Source: Ariolimax columbianus (Eukaryota; Mollusca; Gastropoda; Stylommatophora; Arionidae). From it: DNA of 64,000 nucleotides. Location: NCBI GenBank assembly GCA_036924085.1, contig JAVGWX010000019.1, positions 18,076,631 through 18,140,630 of the forward strand, in the 5' to 3' direction. The notes under the pieces were generated by a model that did not search any database, was not told where the DNA came from, and saw only the letters and a list, made by a program, of their open reading frames with translations. Below, piece after piece: positions 30,471 through 42,128 of the stretch (position 1 is its first letter; every line of letters begins with the position of its first letter). The position numbers and the translations under genes were made by a program.

Positions 30471-31517
30471 GTAACAAACAACATGCTACGACTATTTCCA
30501 TCAGACACAAATATGTCAATCTACTTACTCCAGAAAAAGAGCAAATAAGGAGTTAAGTAGAGCATTTTATAGAAGTGTTGAAAAAAAACCACAACCATCA
30601 ACAACGCAGACTTTGAGAGTACAACAAACATCTGTCATGACAGTGTCATATGATCAGTTTTTATTTGATGAGGTCAAGCAAGCCACTAAAAATCAGTATT
30701 TTAAGGTAGCTGGTGGTAGCGAAATTACTAGTGAAATGTGTAAACAGCGAATGATGTTAGTATCACACAACTACTATCTGTCATAAATGGAGCGTGTATA
30801 GAAGACAGACCGCCCCAACAAAGCACGGATTGCATTATAGTAAAAATCCTGAAGAAAGGAGACCTGTCAGATCGCAACAACTGACACGGCGAATAATACA
30901 TAATGCTTCCAAGCATAATACTTGGAATGCGAATGGCGGACGAAATGATCAGAGAACAAGCTTGTTTCAGACAGAAAAGATCGTTCAGCGACCAGATTTT
31001 TACTCTCAAAACAATTATTGAGCAATCTGTGGAAGTGCAGGTCGTGGGTATAAACTTTATTGACTATAAAATAATGCATTTAATAGTCTGCATCGTCCAA
31101 CACTTTGGGCAATTCCCAACATTAATGGCTTTCCACTAGAATATATAAATATCATAAAGGCTTTACACGATAATTTACAAAACTAATGGCAAAACAGAAT
31201 GGTTTCACATTGAAACCAGTATTGCCATCAATCACTCGAGCAAGTGAAACGAGAGACTAACAGAATACATTATATCAACTTTATTATTTGGCATAGCTGT
31301 AGATTGAGTAAAGACAAACTATGCAACCACGACAGACATTTAAGCATAAAATGGACAGATGATCAAACCCTATAAGATCTCGATTTCGCAAATGACTTGA
31401 CTTTACTCACTCACTTTTGAGGAAGCGCAGTAAAAGATAGATGTATTATGACACCTACCAGAACGGATTTAACTCACAAGTAAATGCATCAAAGACAACG
31501 AGCGAGCTACAGCTACC

Positions 31518-31645
31518 CTTTCTACAACTAATCTTTGCTACAATTTCTACAACTAATCTTTGCTACAATTTCTACAACTAATCTTTGCTACAATTTCTAC
31601 AACTAATCTTTGCTCCCATTTATGCAACTAATATTTGCTCCCAAT
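31518..31645. repeat. 25-bp minisatellite
   Basis: Four to five units of TTTCTACAACTAATCTTTGC plus TACAA, immediately after the LINE relic. Confidence 0.9.
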
Positions 31646-32384
31646 ATCTGTCCGGAACTATTCGACTTCGATCCATAGTTGAAGAAAATAGTAAACACAC
31701 AAAAATATATCTTTATTGTTATATTTGCATGTTGTGTTTTCTGGCCTGGTACAGACGCACGGACTAACTACTCGTAGTTTGCGTTTTTTATAGTATGGTT
31801 GTAATCGTCTTTTGGTGAATGTATTCCCACTTTTCAACAGCAGACAAGTCGTTTTGGTTTTATCAGATCGCGTGCAGGTTCATGTCAGTTCGATGCTGGA
31901 ATAGGATCAATCATGTCCTATGAAGAGAACCTGATGTTATCAGCAGAACCGTCTTAAAGGGAAGTCGAACGAGAGACAAATCTAAGACAATTTGCTAAAT
32001 AACCACCGAAACCAAACTGTTGATCCTGAACCAGACGGCGTACACAGTATGAAGGATGACCGCGACCGAGTAAAGAGAGTTTGCTGCTTCATTTAAACAC
32101 CATCTGGTGTGGTCATCGATAGCCTTGTCAACCGTAGGTCAAGAGAAGCACGTGCGCCATAACAAAAATATAATGCGCGTAAGTCTAAATTATTGATCAG
32201 CACTAAGCAAAACTTCACATTTAAAAAGGCTGCTTTCAGAGCAAACCACCGAACTGTTTCAAGGAGAGATATGGTGTACTTTGCTGCTAACGAACATGCG
32301 CTCATGAATCCGTATATCGACCAACTGTAGTAGAAACCCTCGTTACTGAGCTCAGACAAGGATCATTACACGAGAGAGTGCATT
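31646..32384. other. Unassigned stretch
   Basis: No protein or repeat match. Confidence 0.35.
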
Positions 32385-32800
32385 AATAATATCTTTTTCA
32401 GTCTGCTTTTTTAGCATTGTATATTGTGTGAATTTTTCCGTTTCAGATTTGTGGTCAATGAGTCATCAATGCCCGGCGCTCTTATTGGAGCATAGGCCAT
32501 TGACAACCTTCATCCAGCCAGTTCGATCATGAGCTGCCCTTTCTGCGTGTTTCCAGTTGAGGTTTAGGGACCAAAGCTCATTTTCGCAATCTCCTCTTCA
32601 GGTGTTTCTTGTTCCATATCTCTTCTTCTCCGACCCCAATACCACCACCACAATTGGATTTGGTGTCGGTGCCTGTCAGCCCACGTTTGATTGTGATTTG
32701 GGTAGCATGTGTCCTATCCAACCTCATTCCCCACGCTTGATATGTTGCTCTACTGGTTGTTGTTGGCTCTTTTTCCACATGTCTTCACTTATAACCATAA
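32385..32800 (-). pseudogene. LINE coda (LINE G)
   Basis: The minus-strand translation gives DMWKKSQQQPVEQHIKRGE, a GWIGHML segment, a G.RNT.RGDCE segment, and AHDRTGWMKVVNGLCSNKS at the end. This is the coda type with W-x-W-I-G-H-T-L-R and D-R-x-x-W-R-x-L-V-x-x-L-C. Stops interrupt it. A sister copy lies at 35195-35665. Confidence 0.7.
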
Positions 32801-32825
32801 ATAGCCAACCTATATCCCTTATTCT

Positions 32826-32844
32826 TTCCCCCCCCCCCCCCCCT
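32826..32844. repeat. Poly-C tract
   Basis: Homopolymer run. Length uncertain. Confidence 0.9.
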
Positions 32845-32879
32845 ATAGACATTGATTGACTAACGACTGGGGTTTTCTC

Positions 32880-33464
32880 TGTATTGCGTTTGTCGTTCCC
32901 AAAGTTTCTGCTCAGTACAGGAGTACTGACTTGACATTGAAATTAAACAATCTTTGTCTTAACATATTGCAATAATAATAATAATTAATTACTTGTATAA
33001 TTGTTAGCATAACTTGTATAATGGTTAGCATATCGTTCGTATCTTGTTTAGTGCTTCTTGGACATAAGTCTGACTCTTATTTGTTGATTTCCGGCAATGC
33101 AAATTTGTATTGTTTATCATAATATTATTGTTGCTCGAAGCTACTGGTACAGTTACTCATTCTTATAGCAGGTTAAAGTGGCTCTTCTTATATTCCGAGG
33201 CGTATTGAAGGAGTATATGTGTCCTGCTGGCAATAGAAAATGCCAGGCTCCACAGTATTCTCTTGTATACTATACGGATAACTGTGTCGATCATCAGCAC
33301 GCTGGCCAGGCTGCTGTTTTACATACTCTTTCCAGGTACTTGACAATAGGAGGTCTCTTGACCAGAATGGTTTACTTGGTTTATATATTTTTTACGTTAA
33401 AGGTTTGATCTTTTTTTTATGCCGATGTCATGGCCTTTCAACCTCAGACCTGTATCATTTAGGT
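32880..33464. other. Unassigned stretch
   Basis: AT-rich. Contains a short TGTATAAT-GTTAGCATA duplication near 32995-33035. Confidence 0.4.
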
Positions 33465-33805
33465 GAGGGATCAAGATGCTGAGCAGCGCATTAGCTGCAG
33501 TGGTCAGTGACCCATAGCTGAGTGCTAGCGTCAGGGCCAGCGAACCAGAGCTGTCAAGTTTCTTCTACACCTCCACGCGATGATCCTGGATAACAGGCTA
33601 CATCAGGGCAGACTGGGTAAGGAGAAGGGATCGAAGAGGGAATGCTAACCCGGTACTAAATAAATGCTTGCTGAAGGCGAATATATTGGACCGAAAGGTG
33701 CAAATATAGCAATCAAGCTGTAAACTACGACACAACGCATTCCGTTCTCTGGACTACTTTCAGGGTTTGGTAGCGGGAGATTGAGAACGAACGAAGCCAA
33801 GCCAA
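33465..33805 (+). mobile_element. Element A with exact 11-bp duplication
   Basis: ATCATTTAGGT lies at 33454-33464 and at 33806-33816. The tail is AACGAACGAAGCCAAGCCAA instead of (GAA)n. There is a small deletion near the GGACTACTTTCAGGGTTTGG block. Confidence 0.85.
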
Positions 33806-33816
33806 ATCATTTAGGT

Positions 33817-34834
33817 TTATGAGGACGTGTCAGACAGTGTGGATGGGTGTGTGTATCTGTTTGCAATGTGTTGCTGTGTATTTTTCACTATGACACTTTT
33901 ACAGTACAGTAGTTTTGCCAATCTTTTCTGCTCGTGAGAAAATGTAATACCGAGAACAAACCCCGAACATATCTTGCCAAACGGAACACAGCGTGGTTCG
34001 AACTCTGTACGTTCGGGGCATCTTTTAAAATTGGCCGAGTTGTAAGTTTTTTCTTGCCTTATTTTTATTTTTCTCTATTCCTCATTCACCAGTAATATCA
34101 TTCCTTTATTCGCATTTCTTGTTAATCTTTTGTAAGCTCGAAACACGCATTCATCTCAGCAACACTTTCGTTCTCACATCATAAAAACAGCTGTTGCTTA
34201 GAAACCCAATGCTGCATCTGCATTAAAGGTCACCAGAATGTGGAAACACAATTCCTTCAATCCAACTATCCACTCATCCTCGGAGAAGAGATGAAAAGAA
34301 AACACAAGCGAGAAAAGAAAGCACACGAGAGGACAGTAGCAATCACTCATAAACAAGAAATAGCATGACCTCATTATTTTCGCTCTGACAGGTTGAGTTT
34401 CGTAGTATGACCTTTATGGTGGAATATCGTGGCTAAACGTGGATTCGATCGCATTTTGTTCCAGAGATGTTCACAAACTGGACGAACACGGTGAACTTTT
34501 CCAAAAAAAGTAAAAATTAAAAATCGAAGGATTGTTCTGTTTATGTATTTGTTGGAGGTCTAACGTTTCTTTCTAAATTGGAAGTTCGGATTTATAAATA
34601 ACACGGGACTTCTTCATCGCCGCTGGCTCCAGGAAGAAAAAAGGTTACTCATTCATTTATCAGTTTTATAAATAGGGTGCAGTCTTACCCGGTGTCGATC
34701 GAGTATGACTGATGTAAGCTTCAAAATATGTCGTTAGAGACGATTAAAGAGGGTTGTTCAAGGGGCTAGCAGCCACAATATGTCAATCAAATCACACTGC
34801 TCTTCTATGTTAATATGCCATTGGATACATTTGG
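33817..34834. other. Unassigned stretch
   Basis: Nothing recognised. Confidence 0.35.
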
Positions 34835-35188
34835 AAATCAAGATCCTGACCAGTAAATGAGCTGCCGTGGTCAACGACCCATAGCTGACTGCTAGCGTCA
34901 GGACCAACGAACCAAGTTGCCAAGACCCTTCTACACCTCCATGCGATGATCCTGGATAACAAGCTGCAAATGAGAATGGGTCGACGAGGGAAGGCTAACC
35001 CGGTACTAAAAAAATGCCTGCTGTCTAAGACGGATGTTGATGTGTTGGACTGAACGATGCAAATACCGCAGTAAAACTGGAAACTAGCGACACAACGCAT
35101 TCCGTTCTCCTAACTACAGCCTGCTACTTGTAAAGACCTGCTTAGGGATTGGTAGCGGCAGATTGAGAGCAAACACAGAAGAAGAAAA
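34835..35188 (+). mobile_element. Element A, full length, divergent in places
   Basis: Runs from AAATCAAGATCCTGACCAGT to GAGAGCAAACACAGAAGAAG. Includes CCCTTCTACACCTCCATGCG and CCGTTCTCCTAACTACAGCC. No exact duplication was found. Confidence 0.8.
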
Positions 35189-35194
35189 CAAGAA

Positions 35195-35665
35195 GATCAC
35201 ATCTCGCCAGCATAAACGGTCCTGGACTACTCGTTCTGCTTCTCTCAAGGTGTAACCTTTTAATCGTAGTTTTCCCTTGACATTTCTTTTCCGTAAATTT
35301 TTAGTTCAACTTTTCTTTCTCTTTCCTTGAGGATTCCATGTCAGAGTCTGCCTAGCTATGTTTGAGGATACCAGTCTCAGTGTATGTCCTAACCAGCCCC
35401 AATGTATTCTCAAATATATATTTTTCAATGGCTGGTGTTGGCTCCTTTCGCACAGGTCTTCATTGCTCACCATGTCATATCACTGCATTCCCATCTGTTA
35501 GCAACCTCATTATGTTTTTAACAAAAAAAAAACAATTGCAGTTGTTGTCAGCGTTTCCAAAAGCTAGGATACAGTCTTCCTTTAACAGCTCTGAGATCCA
35601 AACCAGACAAGCTCAGAGACGCAAAACCAGCATACATCGCGTGGGAAGATGCCATTTTCTGTAGT
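35195..35665 (-). pseudogene. LINE G coda, second copy
   Basis: The minus-strand translation has RSQHQPLKNIYLRIHWGWLG, HTLRLVSSNIARQTLTWNPQ and GKRKKS, then AERVVQDRLCWRDV. The TLTWNPQGKR run is diagnostic for this coda type. Stops are present after GKRKKS. It abuts Element A at 34835-35188. Confidence 0.75.
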
Positions 35666-35707
35666 GTGATAGTCGCGAGTGTCCGTTGTATGCGTGCATT
35701 GGTGCAA

Positions 35708-36030
35708 TTTTGTATATCACTAACAATCCATATTTTGTGTATAGCACTAACAATCCATATTTTGTGTATAGCACTAACAATCCATATTTTGTGTATAGCA
35801 CTAACAATCCATATTTTGTGTATAGCACTAACAATCCATGTTTATTGTATGGCACCGACATTCCATGTTTTTTGTATAGCACCAACAAACCATATTTTTT
35901 GTATAGCACCAACAAATCCATCTTTTTTGTATAGCACCGACAAATCCATCTTTGTGTGTGTAGCACAGACACTCCATCTGGTTTTGTGTAGCACCGACAA
36001 ACAAGCCTTCTTTGTTCATATAACACCGAC
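35708..36030. repeat. 27-bp minisatellite
   Basis: AGCACTAACAATCCATATTT plus TGTGTAT repeated about 12 times. Identical at the left and progressively changed at the right (ACCGACAAATCCATC forms). This gradient suggests recent expansion at the left. Confidence 0.93.
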
Positions 36031-36660
36031 TATTGAATAGTGATGGTTCCATTAACTCGTTGGTCTTATACACTCCTTATTACTTGGACACATTCCTCCC
36101 TTCTCGAAAAAACTAAAATATGAAATAGCAGGATCTTATCCGGATATGACAGTATCTTGACCAAGATAGCGCGAGTTCAAAACCGCCGAGTCCACATATT
36201 ATTGTAGGACGGTTCTTACAGAGTATCCTCAGATAAGTATCTTTTCATCTGTCATGTTTTGTTAGTTGTTTTTATGTATGTTGTCCGTTGTCCCTGATGA
36301 AGACTTTATGGTCATAACCTTCTAATACCAACTCGGTATGGCAAGTTAGTTTGCCCATGTTTGTCATACTGCCAAGCTAAAACTCTCCATACCCAACACA
36401 CACACACACACACCACACCCCCCCCCCCCACTTCACAGTTTAAGCTAACTTGTTTTTTTTTCTCACGTGTAACGTAAAAACGTAGCCTGTACATCGACGG
36501 GCACTGCAGGGTTAAGCCACCTTTATTTTTTAGCCCTGTTAAGCGCTAAATTCATAGAATACCACAGTAGCAAATTTAGATCCCGAAATAGTTTCAACTA
36601 TCTGAACGCTGTATCGTCTCATATCAGAATAAGTGGTCATAGACGCGGAAGTGAATCATC
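36031..36660. other. Unassigned stretch with CA and poly-C tracts
   Basis: CACACACACA and a C run at 36395-36430. Nothing else was recognised. Confidence 0.4.
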
Positions 36661-36905
36661 TCACAGCAGCCAGTGACTCGTAGCCATCTGCTTGCATTAG
36701 GGCCAGTGACCCATAACTGCCGATGACCCTATTCCACCACCAAGTGGCGGTCCTGGAAACATACTGCAACCATGCAGCCTGGCTTTGAGATTAGGAATAG
36801 ATGATGAAAGGCTCACCCGGTCCTAAAAATGCCGAGCTAAAACCGGATGTGTCAGACCGAAATCCGCAGCCTAGCTGTAAACTGCGACACTCCGTGACAA
36901 AACGT
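36661..36905 (+). mobile_element. Divergent Element A copy
   Basis: Ordered matches: AGTGACTCGTAGCCATCTGC, CCAGTGACCCATAACTGCC, GCAACCATGCAGCCTGGCTT, CACCCGGTCCTAAAAATGCC, CCGGATGTGTCAGACCGAAA. It shares GCAACCATGCAGCCTG with the divergent copies at 561 and 54463, so the divergent copies may be an older subfamily. Confidence 0.65.
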
Positions 36906-37200
36906 CTTTTTCAGGACGATCGCTAAAGAAAATGACATCGGAATATACCTTGAACGTGTCCAGTAAACCTAAGTTAACATGCACCAGAATGGTGATGGTT
37001 AAGAAAGACAGCAGCGATAACATAGATGACTTGTTAACCTGCAAGTAAGAAAAAGGTCAGTCCCATATCAACAACTGCTGCCGGGGATGAAGATAATTCT
37101 TCATGTCAAACCTAACGGACACTTCGTGTACTATGTGAGTTGAGGTCGCAAGTTCCCTTCCTTGTTATTCCCTTTCTTCCCAAATTCATACGTTACTTTA
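36906..37200. other. Unassigned spacer
   Basis: Nothing recognised. Confidence 0.4.
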
Positions 37201-37341
37201 CAGCTGGGTCGACCTGAGGTGCCCTCGTTCTAGGAACGAACCACGTCCTGATTTTTTGTCTGTCCTCCGTGATTCGAACCCTAGCTCGCTGTAATCCTAG
37301 CAAGCAAGCAAGCTCACATTCAACTAGGCTACACGCCCCAT
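37201..37341 (-). mobile_element. tRNA-derived SINE, family S4
   Basis: On the minus strand an A-box-like GTAGCCTAGTTGAATGTGAG is followed by a B-box-like AGGGTTCGAATCACGG. The body end (GCTGGGTCGACCTGAGGTGC) resembles the GCTGGGTCGACCCGGG core of family S3, so the two may share a central domain. Confidence 0.6.
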
Positions 37342-37965
37342 CTAGTGTAGCTGATATTTCCTATAAATAAAACTCTAAACACGTCATCCCTGACGCGAGT
37401 GGCTCCCACAAAACAGCACTTACCTGTATAATAGTGGTAGTAACAGAATGTACTCAGTATTTCTGGAACTAATAATTTGTGTCGTTATACGCTCCCCCAA
37501 GTACTGTTGCTGGTTGAGATATTGTTGTTAGCGATAAAATAGCTCTAAAAATAGCTGGCGCGGTCCTGTTGGATGAGACTTAAGCCCTGGGGGTATAGCA
37601 ACATAATATTAACGTTTGTGTGTTTAAATTGCAGGGGATAGAGAAATAGGGAGAGAGAGAGAGAGAGAAGGGTAGGGGGATGGGGAGGTGTTGTTGATGG
37701 TTTGATGTGTCAGCTTAGAAACGTTTGGAAAGGAAATGCAAAGGTCGTAGGGGTTATGAGATCGATAAAAGAGTAAGTACTGTAATTGAAATTATGATAA
37801 CAAAATTGTTGTAATTGTTCTTATCATTTATACATTAAAATTATTATTTTGTATAAGGCGCAGGAAAAAAATATTTTGTAAGGTTTTTATTTAGTAACAG
37901 ATCGTGATGTGATATTTATGTATATCTGGCTAGGCAGTAATTTAGCCAAGAGTAATCATGGTCGT
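37342..37965. other. Unassigned stretch
   Basis: A GAGA microsatellite lies at 37650-37670. Otherwise nothing. Confidence 0.4.
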
Positions 37966-37970
37966 GTAAT

Positions 37971-38245
37971 AGTGGAGCGTGTAGCATAGTCGACAGTGAG
38001 TTGGTTTACTAGATAGAGATTACAGCGTGACAGGGTTCGAATTTACGGACGGACAGAAAATATAAATCGGGACCGTGGTTCGTGGTATGGCCGCTCCCCC
38101 AGTTGACTTAGCTGTAAATTGGTACGTGACGTATGAGTTGGGGAAGGTAAAAACAGCAAGGAAGGAAATTAGCTACCCAACCTCACATAGGCTGCGATTA
38201 GTCCGTGAAGAGTTACCTTCATCCCCCAGGGTAATTTCTACAATT
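37971..38245 (+). mobile_element. tRNA-derived SINE, family S5
   Basis: The tRNA-like head has an A-box-like GTAGCATAGTCGACAGTGAG and a B-box-like AGGGTTCGAATTTACG (38031-38046). The body contains AGCTGTAAATTGGTACGTGA, which loosely matches 45790-45840. Confidence 0.5.
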
Positions 38246-38297
38246 GAACTGACCAAACCTTTAATCATGGTCATGGGAAACAATCTGATTAAGAGAT

Positions 38298-38378
38298 GCC
38301 CCCACCCCCCTTTTCTCTCTCCCCCACCCCCCTTTTCTCTCTCCCCCACCCCACATCGCCTCCCCCCCCCCCCGTCAA
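38298..38378. repeat. C/T-rich tract
   Basis: CCCCCACCCCCCTTTTCTCT duplicated, then a further C run. Confidence 0.9.
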
Positions 38379-38758
38379 ATCTTTTTGGGGAGCCTTAAAT
38401 TTACACTACAGCCAGGAAGATGCAGATCAATCTTTTCAAAAACTATACGGGATGTAAGAAGAGCAACCACAACCCTCGTCCAAAGAAATGTCACGAGTTA
38501 ATTCAACTCTGCACGAGTAACTTCTAACATCATATATATATACCTACCCACCCAAGCACAGTAGAACCACAATTTCGTTCCTGCATGTCGCATGACACGA
38601 GTAATGAGGGATGTGCATGGTGCTGGCAATTTAATGTAAAAATAACTGCTATGAAACTGCACTGCAAATGAATGGAATAAGGCATTCATTAAAGAGGATT
38701 AGGGTAAGCCAAATGCAGTGTAAAGATCGCGTTCTCCAGTAATTTAGCTGCCGGTAAA
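38379..38758. other. Unassigned stretch
   Basis: Nothing recognised. Confidence 0.4.
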
Positions 38759-38769
38759 TGCACACACAT

Positions 38770-38801
<32 letters not shown>

Positions 38802-38802
38802 T
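38759..38802. repeat. CA/TA microsatellite
   Basis: CACACATACACACACACACA then (TA)n. It abuts the LINE F tail. Confidence 0.9.
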
Positions 38803-39800
38803 CATCATCATCATCAAATACCATGTCATTTGCAGAACACTGCTTTCATGACAGCTGATCTATGAGGCATTCGATCTCTTGTCAGCTCTCCCGCCTCTGC
38901 CACTGCGAACCGCAGAGCCTCGGGAAATTCTATTGTCCATCTTCTCTTCGGTCCGCCTTTTCCTCTTTTGCGAGATACGATGACCTCTAGTATCGTTAAC
39001 TCTAGGCCATTGTTACGTTTCATGTAGTCAAACTATGTTACTTTCCTAGATGTAATGTTTTGTTCTATATCGAACTCCTGTAGGATTTCTTCGTTTTTCT
39101 TTTTCGGTAACCATTGTATTTTGAGTACCTTACCGTAGCAGTTTATCTTGGAGAACTCAATATTCTTTCGTACCGTTTGCGTGCTTGATCATGTCTCGCA
39201 TCCACACGTTGCCATCAAGAATATGCAAGTTCTGAGGATCTTTATTTGTGCCATTTTGTTAGTGTACTGTCATATGTTTTCATTTAAGTTAACCTTCGTA
39301 ATGCCATGCCCATTATTCTCACTATTTCATTTTGTTAATCTGTTGTTGCTTATTGTAGAGCCGAGATATTCAAAACTCGTGACATTCTGAACTGTTTCCT
39401 TCTTTTGGATACATTTTCTGATTTCCGCCTTGTCAGGGCACATGTTTAGCAAGCACGACAATCTTAGGTAGCCCAGCAACGATCTTTGAAAGGAAAACTA
39501 CACCATCTGCATGTCTTAGTTCTGATATTTCATTCCGTCAATTTTGAACGGAAGTCACAAACATTTCATCGCATCACTTTTCTTGTCTGTTTTGTGTGTG
39601 TGTACCTTCTCCAAGTTCTCGATCTTTGTCCGCAATAAGCATATTTTACTAAATGCTTCACCCCAGACATCATTGTCATCTGATGGACAATCGTTAACTT
39701 CAATCTTGCAAAAATGTCAACAAATCTGGCCCAATACTACTGCCAGGACGACAAGATACGGGGCGGTTTCTAAACCAATTTTAATTTAAGTTTGGTTTCT
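38803..39800 (-). pseudogene. LINE F: C-terminal reverse transcriptase, coda and ATG-repeat tail
   Basis: Read on the minus strand from about 39520: RHADGVVFLSKIV, equivalent to the H/Y-A-D-D catalytic box with the second Asp changed to Gly. Next is a thumb segment NVTSFEYLGSTI, then a GCETW motif, then the coda KRNNGLELTILEVIVSRKRG through LTRDRMPHRSAVM. The 3' tail is (ATG)n, seen as ATCATCATCATC at the left edge. Frameshifts and stops are scattered. This is the most complete LINE F copy here and the reference for the others. Upstream of 39550 homology is uncertain. Confidence 0.75.
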
Positions 39801-40208
39801 ATATTATATACACAAATCACAAACGGCAGAATCATGACATAAAAATGTCATTAACATTTTAATAAAGAAAATCTATGTACAAACTGCCTACCACCCACAC
39901 ATCACCGCGTGAGGTCTGATCTGTACATACATCTCTTTAGAGAGGATTCTCTTCTCCTTATATGCCTGCCCTCTTTAAAGTTTTCTACATTGAAAATTGA
40001 ACCAGAACGCAGACTTTCAGCTGTCACCGCTGGCTTGGTACATCCGTGGCACACACGATGACACCTGCATCCACTCGAGGCGACACGGGCGTCAGTGAGC
40101 CTTTTCAGTCTGTTCACGGTACCATGTATTTAGGTCGGAGATGGGAACTCAACGATAGATGGTGGAGATTGGTTTACATTTATTTGTTAATAGGAAATAT
40201 AGAGTGAA
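39801..40208. other. Unassigned stretch
   Basis: Nothing recognised. Confidence 0.35.
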
Positions 40209-40352
40209 AGATAGTTGGAGAGTGGTATGGTTAGTCGAAGATAGAGAGGGACATTTATCCAATCTTTATTTCTCCTTACCAGATAGTTGGGGAGTGGTAT
40301 GGGTGGTCGAAGATAGAGAGGGGCATTTATCCAGTCTTTATTTCTCCTTACC
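40209..40352. repeat. 72-bp direct duplication
   Basis: Two units starting AGATAGTTGG at 40209 and 40281, sharing GTCGAAGATAGAGAGGG and TCTTTATTTCTCCTTACC. Confidence 0.9.
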
Positions 40353-40877
40353 TTTCCTTCTTCTCTCCGTCTGTTATTGCCATTTTTACATTTAAGTGCT
40401 CTATGTGTACACACCTATCATCATTATTCCCCGTTTGGCCGCTAACGGCTTATCCGGCCTGCTCTTACGTGTAATCACTTAGTACGCGTTCCTGGTCAGC
40501 CACTTTCGCACGATTGATTAATGAGCTTCACCTATGAGTATACTAGTGAGGAGTTGTCATGTGGTATCCCGCTAAGTACCGTTTCATGGTACATGTTGAC
40601 GCGTTCATATTATGTTCTTCTATGATTTGTAATCTAAAATTTGTGTTGTTTGTTGTCCACCACGAAGGCCTGCAGGGCATAACGTAGATTTTGTGTCTGT
40701 GTTGGTCCTAAGATGGAATTTTATCATACTTATAAATATTTTTCTAATACAATCTAGAAGGCGGGGAGTTGTATTGTTTGTCGGAAATAACGATTTAAAG
40801 ATAGGTGGATGTGGTTTCTGTTTACTCGTTGTTCAGAGATATAGAGTAAAAGATGGAATAGAAAAGAAGGCCAAGAT
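40353..40877. other. Unassigned stretch
   Basis: Nothing recognised. Confidence 0.4.
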
Positions 40878-41118
40878 TCAGCTGCGCATGATCTTATAGC
40901 GACTTATAGCTGACAGCTTGCATCAGGGTCAGCGAACCGAATCCAACCAATACCGTTTTCTACCCTCAAGCTGATACAGTCTGCACTAGTCACTAGTGTA
41001 GTCTGGATAAGGAATAGGGATCGCAGTGGAAAGGCACACCCGGTAAAAAAAAGATAGCCGAAATCGGATGTCGGGCTGAAAGCGCAAGCCTCGCTGTAAA
41101 CTACAACAAAACTCGGAA
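40878..41118 (+). mobile_element. Divergent Element A copy
   Basis: CAGCTGCGCATGATCTTATA, CTGACAGCTTGCATCAGGGT, CAGCGAACCGAATCC, GGGATCGCAGTGG, CACCCGGTAAAAAA and CGAAATCGGATGTCGGGCTG follow the element's order. Confidence 0.6.
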
Positions 41119-41170
41119 GAAGGAGAACAGATAGTGAAAAATAGAATATGGAATAAAAATTAGAAGTCGG

Positions 41171-41442
41171 AGTAAAGTAAAGAAAGCCCATAGCATTACT
41201 GCCGTAGGGGTCTGAGGTGTTAGCAATCTCACATTTCAAAGGCTCGGCTATATGAGGGCGGTAGCCATCGCCTATCCCTCGCCGCTTTTACTTTCTGGAC
41301 TGAACCGGTACCCATTTAATAAGGCTGGGTCGACCCGGGCGCCGTTGCAGTCTGTGAAAACCATTTCCGCCTCAACTGGGGAATGAACCCTGGTCCACTC
41401 AGATGCGAAGGCAGCTCGCTAACCACTGCGCTACGCGGCTCT
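41171..41442 (-). mobile_element. tRNA-derived SINE, family S3
   Basis: Complement of 19996-20253. It shares GCATTACTGCCGTAGGGGT, TGGACTGAACCGGTACCCAT, the GGGTCGACCCGG core and the tRNA-like head at the right end (CTCGCTAACCACTGCGCTAC). Its AGTAAAGTAAAG tail lies at the left. Confidence 0.85.
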
Positions 41443-41756
41443 CTAGTCAGAGTAACTGTTTTTATATATTTATGAATCCCAATATTAGTATAAGCAATTG
41501 GTCAGAAACCTGCGACCCTACAAGATAGTTAACGTCTAGGTGCTCAATATTGTGTTATGGCGCAGGCGTTCTTATATAACCAGCATGACTGCGTAGATTA
41601 AAGGAGCGTTATTTACCAAAAGAATGTGATAACCTTAATAAATAACAGCAGCGGCCCGCTGGCCCGCACAACAAAAACTGAATGTCACATCCGCCAAGCA
41701 ATGGTGACCCTAAAAATAATTATAGTTATGTATAATTTGTACGTATATTTGTTAGA
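41443..41756. other. Unassigned stretch
   Basis: Nothing recognised. Confidence 0.4.
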
Positions 41757-41892
41757 TTTGAACTGCGTACGTGCATGTGACACATATCGTATACTACCTA
41801 CATCAATCACAAAGCTGCAGCCTAATGACACCTTTAAGAGACTACCAACTACGATTGTATCTATCCCGTATCAGATTGTGACCTACTTACTG
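41757..41892. repeat. Element E dispersed repeat, copy 1
   Basis: Matches 48854-48997 in order: AACTGCG.A.GTGCA.G.GACAC, A.C.ACATCAATCACAA-like, GC.GC...CCTAATG.CAC.TTTA, AGACTACCAACTACGA-like, TATCCC.T.TCAG, and TGTGACCTACTTA. Unknown family. Confidence 0.55.
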
Positions 41893-42128
41893 ATTTACTT
41901 ATGTATGGACGTATGTATGAATATGTGTATCTGTGTGCATGTATGTAGTTATATATGTGTGTGTATATGTGCGTCCGTGCGGTCCTCGAGTGATTTGAGT
42001 TCTGTACCTCTGCTTAAAAACACCCACACAGCTGCATGTCTCGCGAGCTTATAACACTAGACAGCCGGATTTTAGTCAAGTGAAAGACAAAGAAAGTGAT
42101 GGATTGATAGTGTTAAGCAGTACAGAGA

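Larger units (their letters stand above)
29060..31500 (+). pseudogene. LINE reverse-transcriptase relic, interrupted
   Basis: 29370-29465 translates to KMVKSDVRSDKRQYIHCLAT, the linker before the reverse-transcriptase domain of many LINEs. After the array and Element A (29464-30470), homology resumes with LLTPEKEQ near 30525. It continues with a degenerate substrate-binding block, ILKKGDLSDRNN (about 30850), EMIREQACFRQKRSFSDQIF (30940-31000) and TLKTIIEQSVE. The catalytic region reads DLDFANDLTLLTH (about 31380-31420), so one of the paired aspartates of the usual A/Y-x-D-D box is Asn. Many stops and frameshifts make it dead. Confidence 0.75.
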
